Positions 46,172-56,347 of a stretch of 64,000 bases of DNA are shown in pieces. The notes under the pieces are model-generated. The model was not told where the DNA came from, did not search any database, and saw only the letters and a program-made list of their open reading frames with translations. The stretch is from Planctomycetales bacterium (GTDB lineage: Bacteria > Planctomycetota > Planctomycetia > Planctomycetales > Planctomycetaceae). Within the stretch, counting starts at the first letter, position 1. Each line of letters starts with the position of its first letter. Where the stretch lies: contig JAPLOA010000096.1 of the NCBI GenBank assembly GCA_026400835.1, forward strand, positions 62,001 to 126,000, in the 5' to 3' direction. A program made the position numbers and the translations under genes.

Positions 46172-47554
46172 CTAAAACAACTCGTGGATCACAGCGCCAT
46201 GATCGACTGCGGCAACGGGTCGGCCGGAGTGATCAAGGAAATTTTGTGACGGGTCAACTCCAAGCACATGATAAATCGTGTGGTGAATGTCGCCTGGTCG
46301 CAGAGGATGTTCCTTGGGAGATTCACCGAGATGGTCGGTTGATCCGATCAGGCGACCGCCCTGCACTCCTCCGCCGGCCATGAAGCAGAACATGGCATTT
46401 CCCCAGTGGTCACGACCTGGTGTTCCTTTGCTGAGAGGAGGACCACCGTTGCCGCCGTCGTTCATTCGAGGAGTACGGCTGAATTCACCACAAAGCACAA
46501 CCAGAGTCTTTTCGAGAAGTCCTCGATCAGACAGATCGGTCAGCAGGCCATACACAAGCTGATCGATTTTGGGCAGATAATTCTCCATACCGGACTTCAG
46601 ATCCCAATGGTGATCCCAACCTCCGAAGTGACAGGAGACAAACGTTGTACCGGCCTCGACAAGACGTCGCGCCAGCAGAGTGCTTTGGCCCCATGAATGG
46701 CGACCATAAAGTTCGCGCGTCTTCGGATCTTCTTTTGTCAGGTCGAATGCTTCACGAGTTTTCGCACCGGTCACCATGTCAAAAGCAGTGCGATCAAACC
46801 GGTCCATGGATTCAAAAATGCCGGACGCGTCAGCTTCGCGACGCAGGCTATCGACTGAAGTCAGCAGGGCACGGCGATCGTTGAGTCGATCGAGAGACAG
46901 ATCCTGACTCAGCCCCACATTCCTGACTTGAAAGTTGTCGGCATTCGGATCCCCTTCAGTCTCGAAGGGATTGTGATGGACTCCGAGATAGTTGCCACCA
47001 AAATATCCAGGGCGAAGTCCGATGCTCATTCCATAAGGCACAGCGACATGAGAGGGCATGCCCGGCCGACGAGCACCAGTGACCTTGGTCGCTACGGATC
47101 CAATGAACGGGTACTTGCCTTTGGTGTTCGCGCCGCTGACGCCTTCGCCTCGACCAGTCAGCATCCAGTGACCACCTGTAAAGTGATCTCCGCTGTCATG
47201 ATGGAGCGAACGAACAACGGAAAACTTGTCTGCGATCCTGGCCTGCAGCGGGAAAAGTTCTGTAACTTCCATTCCTGGAACGTTGGTGGGGATTGGCTTC
47301 CAGATGCCACGATATTCCGCCGGAGTTTCCGGCTTCATATCGTAAGTGTCCATATGTCCCGGGCCGCCATCGAGCCAGAGCAGAATGACCGAGGTGTCTT
47401 TGGAGGATTTGCCTGCCGCCTGAGATTGCTCTTTTGCTACCAGGATCTGAGACAGGCCAACACTGGCCATGCCGGCAACTCCCAGTTGCACAAAACTTCG
47501 GCGCGAACTTCCATCGCAATAGGCGGACGTTTGACCGGAGTGAATTCGAAGCAT
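46172..47554 (-). CDS. DUF1501 family exported protein
   Basis: A 460-residue member of the DUF1501 family, which resembles the alkaline phosphatase/sulfatase fold and is greatly expanded in planctomycetes with unknown function. The ATG at 47554 is preceded by AGGAG. The N-terminus carries SSRRSFVQLGVAGMASVGLSQ, a twin-arginine signal. Family motifs are VILLWLDGGPGHMDTYDMKPE, SVVRSLHHDSGDHFTGGHWMLTG, VSCHFGGWDHHWD and VVLCGEFSRTPRMN, then GRDHWGNAMFCFMAGGGVQGG, a typical metal-site signature. Such proteins are normally paired with a DUF1549/DUF1553 cytochrome gene next to them; none is adjacent here. It is divergent from the TPR gene cluster. Confidence 0.93.
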   Translation of the reverse strand: MLRIHSGQTSAYCDGSSRRSFVQLGVAGMASVGLSQILVAKEQSQAAGKSSKDTSVILLWLDGGPGHMDTYDMKPETPAEYRGIWKPIPTNVPGMEVTELFPLQARIADKFSVVRSLHHDSGDHFTGGHWMLTGRGEGVSGANTKGKYPFIGSVATKVTGARRPGMPSHVAVPYGMSIGLRPGYFGGNYLGVHHNPFETEGDPNADNFQVRNVGLSQDLSLDRLNDRRALLTSVDSLRREADASGIFESMDRFDRTAFDMVTGAKTREAFDLTKEDPKTRELYGRHSWGQSTLLARRLVEAGTTFVSCHFGGWDHHWDLKSGMENYLPKIDQLVYGLLTDLSDRGLLEKTLVVLCGEFSRTPRMNDGGNGGPPLSKGTPGRDHWGNAMFCFMAGGGVQGGRLIGSTDHLGESPKEHPLRPGDIHHTIYHVLGVDPSQNFLDHSGRPVAAVDHGAVIHELF

Positions 47555-48118
47555 GATTTGCTCCTGAGCGTTGGTTGGATCGGGGCATGAAGCGGGGGTG
47601 GGACGCAACGCCTGAACAGCGGACTGGCGGGGCGTTAAATTCGGTAGGCGGGTCTTCAGGATACTGTGCCGGACGTGGGGCCGTCAATTTTCGACTCGAA
47701 AAAGGCCTTACTCTGTACGCGGCAACGATTGCGGCGGCCCCATAAACGTATCTCGCAAACACCCGGTCTAAATTCACGCTGTGCGGAGAAAACACGTTGC
47801 GGAACCCCTTTGGATTCGTCGTACCGCGAGGATTCAACTGATGAATAAATGTTGAGTTGAAGTACTACTCGGGGACACAATGGGATCACCCAGCGTTGGT
47901 TTGCGCAATCGGGGGTGAGTATTCCAGGTTTGATTGGGGCACACAGATTGGGAGACGTGCCAATTTGAGGCGTGTCAGGCTTCGGAAACGGCTTTTTCAT
48001 GCGTACTATGGTGAATCGAGTCAGCTACGGTGGTGGGACTATCCCGCGATTCCGGCATTTGGGTCGGAGCGTTGTTCTGTTGATAATCGAATCAGAATGT
48101 TCTGCTGCAGGTTTCTAA
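47555..48118. other. Divergent intergenic region DUF1501/TPR gene
   Basis: About 564 bases with no supported gene. A 7-bp inverted repeat TTCAACT/AGTTGAA lies at 47833-47861, and a candidate promoter for the TPR gene lies at 48059-48087. The minus-strand frames in this stretch have no family patterns. Confidence 0.45.
48059..48087 (+). promoter_or_regulatory. Candidate promoter of the TPR-ExbB-glycosyltransferase genes
   Basis: TTGGGT (48059-48064), a 17-base spacer and GATAAT (48082-48087, five of six consensus bases). Transcription from near 48094 would leave about 25 bases before the GTG start of the TPR gene. It is the best sigma-70-like hexamer pair noticed in the window. Confidence 0.4.
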
Positions 48119-51100
48119 GTGGAAAACAAATTCATGTTGACCTCCAGTTTGTTCCTTCGGGGGCGTCAGGTCCTTAAAGAATCAGGCTTGCGCGGTATTC
48201 TCGGGCTGGTTACAACATCATCGGTTTGCCGAACAGTGATTCAGGTTCTGTTGGTGATGGTTTTGTTCCCGGAGATGGCCGCTGCTGACAAGGCGACGGA
48301 CGACTTCAATCTCGGCCTTGGCTTTTATCGAGGCAAACGTTGGGAGCAGGCTGAAGAAACATTGAGCCAGTTCCTGAAAGAATTTCCGGAGCATTCACGC
48401 ACCAATTTGGCTCGGCTTTACCATGCTCGTACTTTGAGTGTTCTGGAAAAATATGGACCCGCTCGTGAAGAATTTCAGCAATACATTTCGGCTGAACCAG
48501 ACCGCAAGGATGTTGCTGATGCTCGTTATCGACTGGGAGAGTGCAGTTACTTTCTCAAGGACTATCCAGCCGCGATTCTGCAGTTGACCGAATACCTTGA
48601 GAAGCACTCGGGGCATTCCCATGGAGATTGGGCAAGACTGTTGCTGGGCGATTCCTATGTGTCTCAGAAAGAGCACGATAAAGCGATTGCGATTCTGAAT
48701 CCATTGGCAACCAGCAAGACCGATCCTGGAATTCTGGCGGACTGTCGTTTCAGTCTGGGCAAGGCACTGGAGGGATTGAACAAACCTCAGGATGCATTGG
48801 CTCAATACAAGTTGGTGGTTGCTGATTCCAACTCAACCCCTGCCCCAAGAGCGTTAAATCGAATTGCTGCCATTCAGTATGCGAAGGGCGAATACAAAGA
48901 AGCCGCTGTCTCGTTTGAGAAGATGGTCACCGGCTATCCGAAGAACTCACTGGTGCCCTCGGCGACATTGGGAGTCGGGATGTCGCTTTATCGGCAGCGG
49001 GAATTCGAGCAGGCTCTGACATGGCTGCAGCGGATTCCCAAAGGAACAGCCTCGTCGGCTCAAGGAGTTCTGATGACAGCCATGACGCTGAAGGAATTGG
49101 GACGGCTTGAAGAGTCACGTCTGGTTTTTGCGGAAGCCCTTCTGGCTGCCGGAGATACTCCGCTTGCAGCAGATGTCCTGTTTCAGCAGGCTCAGATGGA
49201 ACGCGTATCAGGGGATAAGCAGCTTGCCGCTCAGATTTTTCAGGATATCTGTGACCGCTGGCCAACTTCCACTCGTGTCTCGGAAAGTTTGTTCAATGCG
49301 GCTGAACTGAATCTTGAATTAGCTCAGCGAGAACAGGCTGAACGAATCTGGAACCGTTTGAAGACGGATTGTCCGGATGCTGCGAATCGGCCACGGGAAC
49401 AGATTCTATTGGGGCGTATGTATTTGGTGCGTGGCGAGGTTGAAAAGTCTGTTGATACGTTGCAGAAAGCGATCGCGGCTTCGGACGATCCCAAAAGTCG
49501 AGTTACTGCAGTGGGGCAATACTATCTTGTGCGAGCTTTCTATGAAGCAAAACAGTTTGAGAAGGTAATCGATCAGACGCTGCAAATGAGTGAACTGTTT
49601 CAGATTGAGGCGCTTAGTGAAGTTCGAGGTGCCCTTGCTCTGGCCACGGTCAGTTGTCTGGAGCAGAAGCGTTATGAAGAGGCATTGAAGTTCGCTGATG
49701 AGTTTATTCCGGTCGCCGTCGACAAGACTCAGAAAGCCGACGTCATGGCGGCTCGTGCAGTGACGTTAAGTCATCTCCGAAGGTTTCCGGAAGCGATCGA
49801 AGATCTGAAAGTATTGGTCACGGATCTTCCCGATCTGGCACAGACATGGACGGCCGTTTTGAAATCCGGTGAGGCTGCTTTGGAGCAAAATGTTCCGGAT
49901 GAGGCAGTGGCGTTTTTTCAACTGGCCTCAACGTGTGAAAAAGATCCCGAGGTTAAAGAGGCTGGTGTGACCGGGCTTGCGTGGTGTCAGTTCAAGGCCG
50001 CCAAATATGCTGAGGCTGAAGCCGCATTTGTGAAGGTTGTTGCTGACTATCCGGCCTCCGAGGATGCCGCTCAATCATTGTTTATGCTGGCTCGATGCAT
50101 TGAAGAGCAGGGAGACATCGAGAGAACTGCTGCTGCGTACTCAGGTGTTTTTGAAAAGCTGGCGAAGGATCAGCCCCCGTTTGAAGCGGGGAGTGAGATG
50201 AAGCCACCGATGCAGTACGCATTTGATGCCGGGCGGCAGGTGGCCCGGGCGCTGGAGAAACTCAAGCGATTTGACGATGCGGACAAGGCGTGGGAGAAAC
50301 TGGTGTTGGCCTTTCCGAATGCAAAAGACCTTGATCGACTGCTTGATGAGTGGGCCTGGATGAATGTTTCGGCTGAGCGGTTTGATCGATCGGACGCTGT
50401 TCATCAGCAGTTGCTCGAAAAGTTCCCCGACAGCCCGTATGCCGGGCAGGCTCGGTTGTCACTTGCGGAAAGCTTAATGTCAGCAGGGAAGCTGGAAGAA
50501 TCGTTGAAGGAAATGGAAGCGATCTCCACAGATGTTCGTTACGGGGCCACGGAAAAAGAGCGTGCTTTATTTCATGTGATCGAAATTCAGGCCACAAGAC
50601 GGCAATGGCAGCCACTTGTTGCAGCTGCGGATCAGTTTCTTGCGAGCTATGTGAGCAGTCCGTTGGCGGCTCAGGTTCGATTGTTTTCCGGTAACGCGAT
50701 GGTGGAATTGGGACGTCATGAAGACGCGACCAGGCTACTGACAACTCTGAGTCAGGAGATTGTTTCCGGAAAGATTCCCGCACAAGACTGGACGGATCGG
50801 GTGTGGGTTGTGATGGCAGAATCCGCGTTGGCAACAATGGACTATGAGCGAATTGATGTTCTTGAAGCGGAGCTAAAGCGGCAGAGTCCTCAGTCTAAGT
50901 TTGAGTTTCAGATCATGGACATTCAAGGCCGACGCTGGAAGCAACAGGCTCCCCCTGATTTTCTGAAAGCTCGCGAGAACTTTGGAAAGGTCACGTCCAG
51001 TACCGCAGGAGCAGGAACGGAAACCGCTGCTCGCTGTCAGTTTCTGATCGCGGAGACGCTGCTTCTGGAAATGAAACTGGATGAGGCCGTGAAGGAATAC

Positions 51101-51298
51101 TTCAAGGTTTATGTCAATTACAGCTATGCAGAATTGCGGGCACAGGCTTTGTTTCAGGCGGCCGTTTGTGAATCTCGTTTGATGAAGAATGATTTTGCGA
51201 TTCGGGATTTCAAAGAGTTGATTGCAGAGTTCCCCACGTCCAGTCTCGTCGAGAAGGCCCGTGAAGAACTCGGAAAACTGGAAGTACAGAAACCATGA
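48119..51298 (+). CDS. Large periplasmic TPR-repeat protein
   Basis: A 1059-residue protein made almost entirely of tetratricopeptide-like repeats after a signal or anchor segment at about residues 35-56 ([18 protein letters not shown]). Repeats in YbgF/BamD-like style are seen throughout, for example [33 protein letters not shown] near 62-95, [22 protein letters not shown], and the terminal [17 protein letters not shown]. This type of TPR protein often binds envelope complexes. The frame starts at a GTG (48119), with an ATG at 48134 as an alternative. It ends ATGA on the start of the ExbB/TolQ-like gene, so the two are translationally coupled. A role in a Tol- or Exb-like envelope machine is inferred from this pairing. 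Confidence 0.88.
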   Translation: MENKFMLTSSLFLRGRQVLKESGLRGILGLVTTSSVCRTVIQVLLVMVLFPEMAAADKATDDFNLGLGFYRGKRWEQAEETLSQFLKEFPEHSRTNLARLYHARTLSVLEKYGPAREEFQQYISAEPDRKDVADARYRLGECSYFLKDYPAAILQLTEYLEKHSGHSHGDWARLLLGDSYVSQKEHDKAIAILNPLATSKTDPGILADCRFSLGKALEGLNKPQDALAQYKLVVADSNSTPAPRALNRIAAIQYAKGEYKEAAVSFEKMVTGYPKNSLVPSATLGVGMSLYRQREFEQALTWLQRIPKGTASSAQGVLMTAMTLKELGRLEESRLVFAEALLAAGDTPLAADVLFQQAQMERVSGDKQLAAQIFQDICDRWPTSTRVSESLFNAAELNLELAQREQAERIWNRLKTDCPDAANRPREQILLGRMYLVRGEVEKSVDTLQKAIAASDDPKSRVTAVGQYYLVRAFYEAKQFEKVIDQTLQMSELFQIEALSEVRGALALATVSCLEQKRYEEALKFADEFIPVAVDKTQKADVMAARAVTLSHLRRFPEAIEDLKVLVTDLPDLAQTWTAVLKSGEAALEQNVPDEAVAFFQLASTCEKDPEVKEAGVTGLAWCQFKAAKYAEAEAAFVKVVADYPASEDAAQSLFMLARCIEEQGDIERTAAAYSGVFEKLAKDQPPFEAGSEMKPPMQYAFDAGRQVARALEKLKRFDDADKAWEKLVLAFPNAKDLDRLLDEWAWMNVSAERFDRSDAVHQQLLEKFPDSPYAGQARLSLAESLMSAGKLEESLKEMEAISTDVRYGATEKERALFHVIEIQATRRQWQPLVAAADQFLASYVSSPLAAQVRLFSGNAMVELGRHEDATRLLTTLSQEIVSGKIPAQDWTDRVWVVMAESALATMDYERIDVLEAELKRQSPQSKFEFQIMDIQGRRWKQQAPPDFLKARENFGKVTSSTAGAGTETAARCQFLIAETLLLEMKLDEAVKEYFKVYVNYSYAELRAQALFQAAVCESRLMKNDFAIRDFKELIAEFPTSSLVEKAREELGKLEVQKP

Positions 51299-52212
51299 AG
51301 ATTTATGTCCGGTCATCTCTGAAAGCTCGCATTTCGATCATGCTCGTTGCGCTTGTTGGGTTGTTGATGGCTTGCCAATCGCTCGCGCAGGATGCCGGCG
51401 GCACTGCAGCGGCAGGAACTCCCCTGGAGAACATTCAGCCTGCTGATCCTGCGGTCCCTGAAGGAACAGCCGAACCAGTCGCCTCAGGCATCCCAACCGA
51501 TCCGTTGGGTATTGCCGATGCAATGGGACGGCCCTTCACTGCCGCTTTCATTATCGCGTCTGTCATTGGTGTGTGGTCTGTCATTGAGCGACTCGTTGTG
51601 CTGCGACGTCGGCGAGTGATTCCGCGAGGCTTTGTCGACAGGTTTCTGATGCACCTGAGAGCTGGTCGTCTGGACAAAGCCGAAGCTCTGAAAGTGTGTC
51701 AGCAGAACATGAGCCCAATGGCAGACATATTTATTCACGGGCTCCGCAAGTGGGGCCGTCCTAGTGCTGAGGTTGAGCAGGCGGTGACAGATGGAGGAGA
51801 GCGGCAGGTCACTCAATTGAAAAAAGGTTTGCGAGTCCTTAACGGAGTCTCCACTCTGAGTCCCTTGATTGGTCTGCTGGGGACTGTGGTCGGCATGATT
51901 CGGTCCTTCAATGACATCGCGACTGCGGGAGCAATGGGGCAAACTCAAACTTTGGCCAACGGGATTGCCCTTGCTCTTTTGACGACTGCTGTGGGTTTGA
52001 TCATCGCGATTCCTGCGATGGCTGCTTATCTTTATCTCGCCGGGCGGATCGATTCTGTGGTGATGGAGATGGACAGGCTTGGACAGGAGCTGGTCCAACT
52101 GATTTCGGCAGAAGCGTTACGAGAGCGTGCGATTGTCGCGACAAGCACTCCGGAGCCAGCGGCCCCTGTGCCGGGCCCGGTTAGAACGCGCAAGCCGGTT
52201 GTTGAAAAGTAG
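51295..52212 (+). CDS. MotA/TolQ/ExbB-family proton channel protein
   Basis: A 305-residue inner-membrane protein of the ExbB/TolQ family, which forms proton-conducting channels that energise envelope machines. It has an N-terminal signal-like helix (residues 12-30), a low-complexity Pro/Ala linker, a first channel helix near 78-100 ([21 protein letters not shown]), and the paired C-terminal helices. The family core is [20 protein letters not shown] (about 185-205) and [23 protein letters not shown]. The long N-terminal periplasmic extension is typical of some ExbB types. Its start overlaps the TPR gene by four bases. No ExbD/TolR partner follows; the next gene is a glycosyltransferase. Confidence 0.92.
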   Translation: MKIYVRSSLKARISIMLVALVGLLMACQSLAQDAGGTAAAGTPLENIQPADPAVPEGTAEPVASGIPTDPLGIADAMGRPFTAAFIIASVIGVWSVIERLVVLRRRRVIPRGFVDRFLMHLRAGRLDKAEALKVCQQNMSPMADIFIHGLRKWGRPSAEVEQAVTDGGERQVTQLKKGLRVLNGVSTLSPLIGLLGTVVGMIRSFNDIATAGAMGQTQTLANGIALALLTTAVGLIIAIPAMAAYLYLAGRIDSVVMEMDRLGQELVQLISAEALRERAIVATSTPEPAAPVPGPVRTRKPVVEK

Positions 52213-52234
52213 CGTTGGCTGTTAAAGAATATAC

Positions 52235-53227
52235 ATGATGTCGATATCTGCCGAATCAAACAGATCTAACAGCCAGACCCTCTCGGTTGTTGTCCCCGTT
52301 TACAACGAACGAGACAGCCTTGTTCAGCTGGTCAATGAGTTGCAGGCCGGTGTTCGTTCATCCGTGTCGAGTTATGAAATCATTCTTGTGGATGATGGTT
52401 CGACGGATGATTCGTGGAAGAAGATTGAAGAATTGGCGAGTTGCGAGGCTGTCGTCTCGGGAATCCGATTGCGACGAAACTTCGGGAAGGCTGCAGCCTT
52501 AACGGCGGGAATGAAAGTCGCAACAGGAGATCTGATTTTAATGCTCGATGCAGATCTTCAGGATGACCCGGCCGAGTTCCCTGCTCTGCTGCACCGGATT
52601 CAGGCGGGATATGATGTCGTCAACGGATGGAAGCAACGTCGACTGGATCCATGGCACAAGGTTTATCCCAGCAAAGTCTTCAATGGTCTCGTCGGATTGA
52701 TGACCGGACTACGACTTCATGATCACAATTGCGGGCTGAAGCTATTTCGAGCTGAGGTCGCTCAGGAAGTTCAGATCTACGGTGAACTGCATCGATTTAT
52801 TCCGGTGCTCGCTCATTCACGAGGTTTTCGAGTGACTGAGGTCGCGGTCAATCATCGTTCTCGCCAGCATGGGTATTCGAAATATGGGATGAGGAGATTC
52901 CTGCGCGGGTTGCTGGACCTGCTTACAGTTACGTTCCTGACCAGCTTCGGAAGACGCCCACAGCATGCACTGGGGACGATCGGGCTCGGTTTCTTTACGC
53001 TGGGGGTTCTCGGTCTGATCTATCTGAGTTTACTCTGGCTCGCGATGCGACTTGGCATATTCACCGCGTACCCCATCGGCAATCGCCCGTTGCTTGCGTA
53101 CTCTGTCGCTGCCACATTGCTGGGCGGACAAGCGCTGTCATTGGGTTTGCTGGCGGAGTTGATTGTCGCCTATACGACCCGAAGTACCGACAGCTACAGC
53201 ATTCGGGAAACAACGCGCAAGGCGTGA
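52235..53227 (+). CDS. Family 2 glycosyltransferase (polyprenyl-phosphate sugar synthase type)
   Basis: A 330-residue GT2 enzyme of the DPM1/GtrB/ArnC type, which transfers a sugar from a nucleotide donor to a polyprenyl phosphate at the membrane. The catalytic domain opens [13 protein letters not shown], has the [11 protein letters not shown] nucleotide site, and the DxD motif in [33 protein letters not shown] and [13 protein letters not shown] are characteristic of this branch. Two C-terminal transmembrane helices lie at about 248-275 and 285-312. It follows the ExbB-like gene by 22 bases and probably shares its transcript. It is convergent with the terpenoid-fold protein, 22 bases apart. 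Confidence 0.92.
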   Translation: MMSISAESNRSNSQTLSVVVPVYNERDSLVQLVNELQAGVRSSVSSYEIILVDDGSTDDSWKKIEELASCEAVVSGIRLRRNFGKAAALTAGMKVATGDLILMLDADLQDDPAEFPALLHRIQAGYDVVNGWKQRRLDPWHKVYPSKVFNGLVGLMTGLRLHDHNCGLKLFRAEVAQEVQIYGELHRFIPVLAHSRGFRVTEVAVNHRSRQHGYSKYGMRRFLRGLLDLLTVTFLTSFGRRPQHALGTIGLGFFTLGVLGLIYLSLLWLAMRLGIFTAYPIGNRPLLAYSVAATLLGGQALSLGLLAELIVAYTTRSTDSYSIRETTRKA

Positions 53228-53249
53228 TTCGTCTGAATCGCGTCGTAGT

Positions 53250-54332
53250 CTAATCGCAATGCGAAAGAGCCAACAGGCAATAGGCTGTCACCAGATTAGG
53301 ATCTCCCTCATACCAGCGATCAGCCGGATTGACCCAACTGCCGTTGGATTGCTGGAGCTCGGCCAACTTCTTTACCAGCTCCTGTTTCCAGAAATGTTCC
53401 GTGCCATCGATTGTCGTAAACGACTCACTTTCGAGGGATGACGTTGTTTTTGCAAAGGTCTGGAAGTAGTAGTACAGCCCCTGTTGCCCCATGCCCGGGT
53501 TTTCTGACAACGTGTAGTTCCTTCGGATCCATTCGGTGGCCGCTTTGACTCGAATATCGTCTTTTGTCAGGCCTGCATAAATCATGCTCTTGAGTCCTGC
53601 ATAGGTGATGCTGCCATACGACTTGTGGCCACCGTTTTCGGTCATTCCTGCTTTTGATTCACCACCCTTCGCCGGTGTATAAATGAAACCACCGTCGTTC
53701 ACCCTGCCAGCGAAGTCCAAAGTATTGCGGGGAGATTCAAGATTCTGAGCGCGGGATACGAATTTGAGAGCCTTTTGCATCGCAGGGTCATCGGCCGCTA
53801 CGCCCGACTTCTTCAAAGCCTCGATCAGGAACTGAGTATTCGACATGTCCGGACGTTGCTTGCTGTCATATCCACCTCCCCCGTAGGCCCCTTCTGATGA
53901 CTCAATGCCTTCACCTTCATCCCACTGAAGGCCTCGCAGAAACATTTCAGCTTTCTTTAATTGAGCATCGTACTTCCGATTCGAGTTGGCTTCACTCATG
54001 GCCAGCATTGCGATGCAGGTTTCGTAATTCTGATGTCGGCTTTCTGTTGCATGAATTCCGCCACTCGGTTTTTGATTTCGAAGGAGGAATTCGAGGCCCT
54101 TTGCAACAACCGGATCATCAGCTGTTTTTCCGCTTTGCAGTAAGGATGTTGTTACGAGACCGCTGATTCCTACGGCCCCGGAACTGGACCATGAGCCATC
54201 AGCACTCTGAGTTAACTCCAGAAACTGAATAGCCTTTTGACGCATGGAATCGAGGTCCTGTGCCATCGCTGTCGGCTTCAGGATGTTTGTCAAAAAAAAG
54301 ACGATGAACAGAATTGCGATGTTGCGTTGCAT
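53250..54332 (-). CDS. Secreted prenyltransferase/squalene-oxidase repeat protein
   Basis: A 360-residue exported protein of the terpenoid cyclase/prenyltransferase alpha-toroid superfamily. The ATG at 54332 (MQRNIAILFIVFFLTNILKPTAMAQ) gives a clear signal peptide and has GAGG upstream. Repeats typical of the fold (PF00432/PF13243) are seen: AIQFLELTQSADGSWSSSG, GLEFLLRNQKPSGGIHA, ALKFVSRAQN, ATEWIRRNYTLSENPGMGQQGLYYYF and LAELQQSNGSWVNPA. The DxDD motif of cyclases and the zinc motif of prenyltransferases are not evident, so it is likely a binding or unknown-function member, as is common in planctomycetes. The DUF1559 gene lies 62 bases upstream on the same strand. Confidence 0.88.
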   Translation of the reverse strand: MQRNIAILFIVFFLTNILKPTAMAQDLDSMRQKAIQFLELTQSADGSWSSSGAVGISGLVTTSLLQSGKTADDPVVAKGLEFLLRNQKPSGGIHATESRHQNYETCIAMLAMSEANSNRKYDAQLKKAEMFLRGLQWDEGEGIESSEGAYGGGGYDSKQRPDMSNTQFLIEALKKSGVAADDPAMQKALKFVSRAQNLESPRNTLDFAGRVNDGGFIYTPAKGGESKAGMTENGGHKSYGSITYAGLKSMIYAGLTKDDIRVKAATEWIRRNYTLSENPGMGQQGLYYYFQTFAKTTSSLESESFTTIDGTEHFWKQELVKKLAELQQSNGSWVNPADRWYEGDPNLVTAYCLLALSHCD

Positions 54333-54394
54333 ATGATCCTCAGGTCCGGAACGAATCACTATGAAGAAGTGAGATCGGCTGATTAAAGATCGCC

Positions 54395-55420
54395 TCAGAA
54401 CTCACCGAGCACTTCGCCGCCGTCCCGGGTTCCCAGTGCACGCCAGATACTCAGGTCGATGTTTGAACTGAATGATCGTACCGATCCATCACAGAGAGCC
54501 GACTGAACAATTCCGGTGTGATAGCTTCGGGAATTAAGCGCTGAATAGCTGACCGAAGTTGTGTTGCTGCCTTCCTGGCGTGAAGCATAATCGGTGTTGC
54601 GATAGGTTACTCCAGCATCAACAAAGATGACGTTGGAATTCGGAGCCAGTGTTGTCGTGAATCCACTGTGATGTGAGTGTCCATTCGCCCATTCTGTGTG
54701 GCCCGTACCATCCTGTGTTGCAGGTAGAATGCGGTCTTTAAGGCCTGACGCGGCGTAGAGTGCTACTGTGGCTGCATTTCCAGGCACTGTCGTCGAGGGC
54801 GGTCCGCCGTTTCGGGTATACGCAGTCCATGCATGAACTTCCGAGGCCAGCAATGTATTGCTGGTCCCGTCTGTGATCGATGAGGTCCTGATTCTGGAGT
54901 TTGGAAACGCAATTCCATCACCGCCCTGCCCTGTTGCTGGGTTGTATACCAACCATGTTCCAAAGTTAAAACCGTAACAGGTGGGCATCAGAAAGATTCC
55001 ATTGGTCCCGGTGTCACGAGCGCGATCGGATTTAGGATCTGATGGGCAGACGTAACCAGGCACGCGAAAGTTGCTGATGATTGGGAAGTTTCCCCATGCC
55101 CTGCTGAGGTCGATCTGGGAATAAAGATTCACCTGTTCCATAAACGGCAGCAGCCGTCCGTGGATCGACCAGGAAGCATTGCTGGTGATGGTCGGCACAA
55201 TCGCCATGCTTGGCGGTAACGCATTGTTTGAAGATTCATAGTTATGCATAGCCAGTGCGATTTGCTTGAGATTGTTTTTGCACTGCGTTCTCCGTGCTGC
55301 TTCACGGGCTTGTTGCACTGCTGGCAGTAGTAATGCAATCAGGATGGCAATGATGGCAATGACCACCAACAGCTCAATCAAAGTAAACCCGTTTCGACTG
55401 GAGTCTCGTCGCCGTGACAT
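54395..55420 (-). CDS. DUF1559 protein with pseudopilin-type N-terminus
   Basis: A 341-residue member of the DUF1559 (SBP_bac_10) family, present in tens to hundreds of copies in planctomycete genomes. The N-terminus is a prepilin leader: [20 protein letters not shown], with the G-F cleavage site and Glu5, followed by [25 protein letters not shown]. The C-terminal part carries [19 protein letters not shown] and the typical [30 protein letters not shown] ending. It should be cleaved by a prepilin peptidase such as the one at 26.0-27.4 kb and assembled in, or anchored to, the envelope. The function of the family is not established. It probably shares a transcript with the terpenoid-fold protein downstream. 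Confidence 0.95.
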   Translation of the reverse strand: MSRRRDSSRNGFTLIELLVVIAIIAILIALLLPAVQQAREAARRTQCKNNLKQIALAMHNYESSNNALPPSMAIVPTITSNASWSIHGRLLPFMEQVNLYSQIDLSRAWGNFPIISNFRVPGYVCPSDPKSDRARDTGTNGIFLMPTCYGFNFGTWLVYNPATGQGGDGIAFPNSRIRTSSITDGTSNTLLASEVHAWTAYTRNGGPPSTTVPGNAATVALYAASGLKDRILPATQDGTGHTEWANGHSHHSGFTTTLAPNSNVIFVDAGVTYRNTDYASRQEGSNTTSVSYSALNSRSYHTGIVQSALCDGSVRSFSSNIDLSIWRALGTRDGGEVLGEF

Positions 55421-55759
55421 CGGTACTGGCTCAATTGCGGACCTGAAATAAAGAGAGTGCGAACGAAGAGTCGCACGTCAGGCGACAAGTATTTCGCAAA
55501 TCGTATGCCATCATCGAAATTGCTGTATTTGAGGGGATACGCGACGGCCATTTAACGATCCGCGGCGGATTTTTCGTCCTGATGGAGGGAAAACAGCCAT
55601 TGCCGGAGCGGTCGAACGGCTGTTCCGAATGCTTTACGGACAGCTCAATGCCCCCTACGATGACAAGAGGAAAACGTCCACGGTTGTCTGTTTGACACTA
55701 GTGACAGCCAATCCCCCGTTTTATTTCAGAACCATAATCTCACAAAGGGTCCTTACGCT
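55421..55759. other. Divergent intergenic region DUF1559/yceI
   Basis: About 339 bases with no supported gene. ATCCG-CGG-CGGAT (55558-55570) is followed by TTTT on the plus strand but has no gene ahead of it. TTGACA lies at 55692-55697 without a -10 at a normal distance. Promoters for both flanking genes must be here but are not resolved. Confidence 0.4.
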
Positions 55760-56344
55760 ATGCTTCGAATGATGACATTATTCCTGAAGCCATTAAGCCT
55801 CCTGTTGACTTGCTGCATCGGCGCAGGAGTCGCATGGAGTGCCGATGAATACGACTACGATCTGGTTCATTCCTCAGTGAGTTTTAAAGCACGGCATCTG
55901 GACATTAGTTGGATTCATGGTCGGTTCAACGACGTTTCCGGCAAGTTCATCATTGATCGTGATGATGCAGCGAAATCATCTTTTCAGCTGACAATCAAGG
56001 CTGAAAGTGTTGACACGGCGAATCCGGCTCGGGACGAGCATTTGCGTCAGCCGGATTATTTCGACACAAAGCAGTTCCCGACAATTGAGTTCAAGAGCAC
56101 GGCCGTGAAAGTGATTGAAGGTGGCTACGAAGTCACCGGCGACTTCACAATGCATGGCACGACAAAGAAAATTGTCGTCAAGCTGATGGGTGGCAAAGAG
56201 ATCGAATCCCGAGGCGTCAAGCGAGTCGGTTTCTCGACGGAACTGAAGCTCAAGCGAAGTGACTTTAACTTCGACAAAAGTGCCATCGGTGCGATTGGCG
56301 ATGAAGCAATTATTCTGATCGACTGTGAAGGGATGCGAAAGTAG
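55760..56344 (+). CDS. YceI-family periplasmic protein
   Basis: A 194-residue secreted protein of the YceI family, lipocalin-like beta-barrels that bind isoprenoid-type lipids in some members. A signal peptide covers residues 1-28 (FLKPLSLLLTCCIGAGVAWSA). The family pattern is clear: YDLVHSSVSFKARHLDISWIHGRFNDVSG, the SVDTANPARDEHLRQPDYFDTKQFPTIEFKS segment, VTGDFTMHGTTKKIVVKL, and a closing RSDFNF. It starts a plus-strand run with a membrane protein three bases downstream, so they are probably translated together. Confidence 0.93.
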   Translation: MLRMMTLFLKPLSLLLTCCIGAGVAWSADEYDYDLVHSSVSFKARHLDISWIHGRFNDVSGKFIIDRDDAAKSSFQLTIKAESVDTANPARDEHLRQPDYFDTKQFPTIEFKSTAVKVIEGGYEVTGDFTMHGTTKKIVVKLMGGKEIESRGVKRVGFSTELKLKRSDFNFDKSAIGAIGDEAIILIDCEGMRK

Positions 56345-56347
56345 CGG

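Noticed and set aside
46928-47590. 220-residue plus-strand frame across the DUF1501 gene
   Set aside because: Antisense to the family-defining N-terminal motifs of DUF1501.
55558-55574. ATCCG-CGG-CGGAT plus T-run as a terminator
   Set aside because: No plus-strand gene lies upstream that it could terminate; the stem is only 5 bp.
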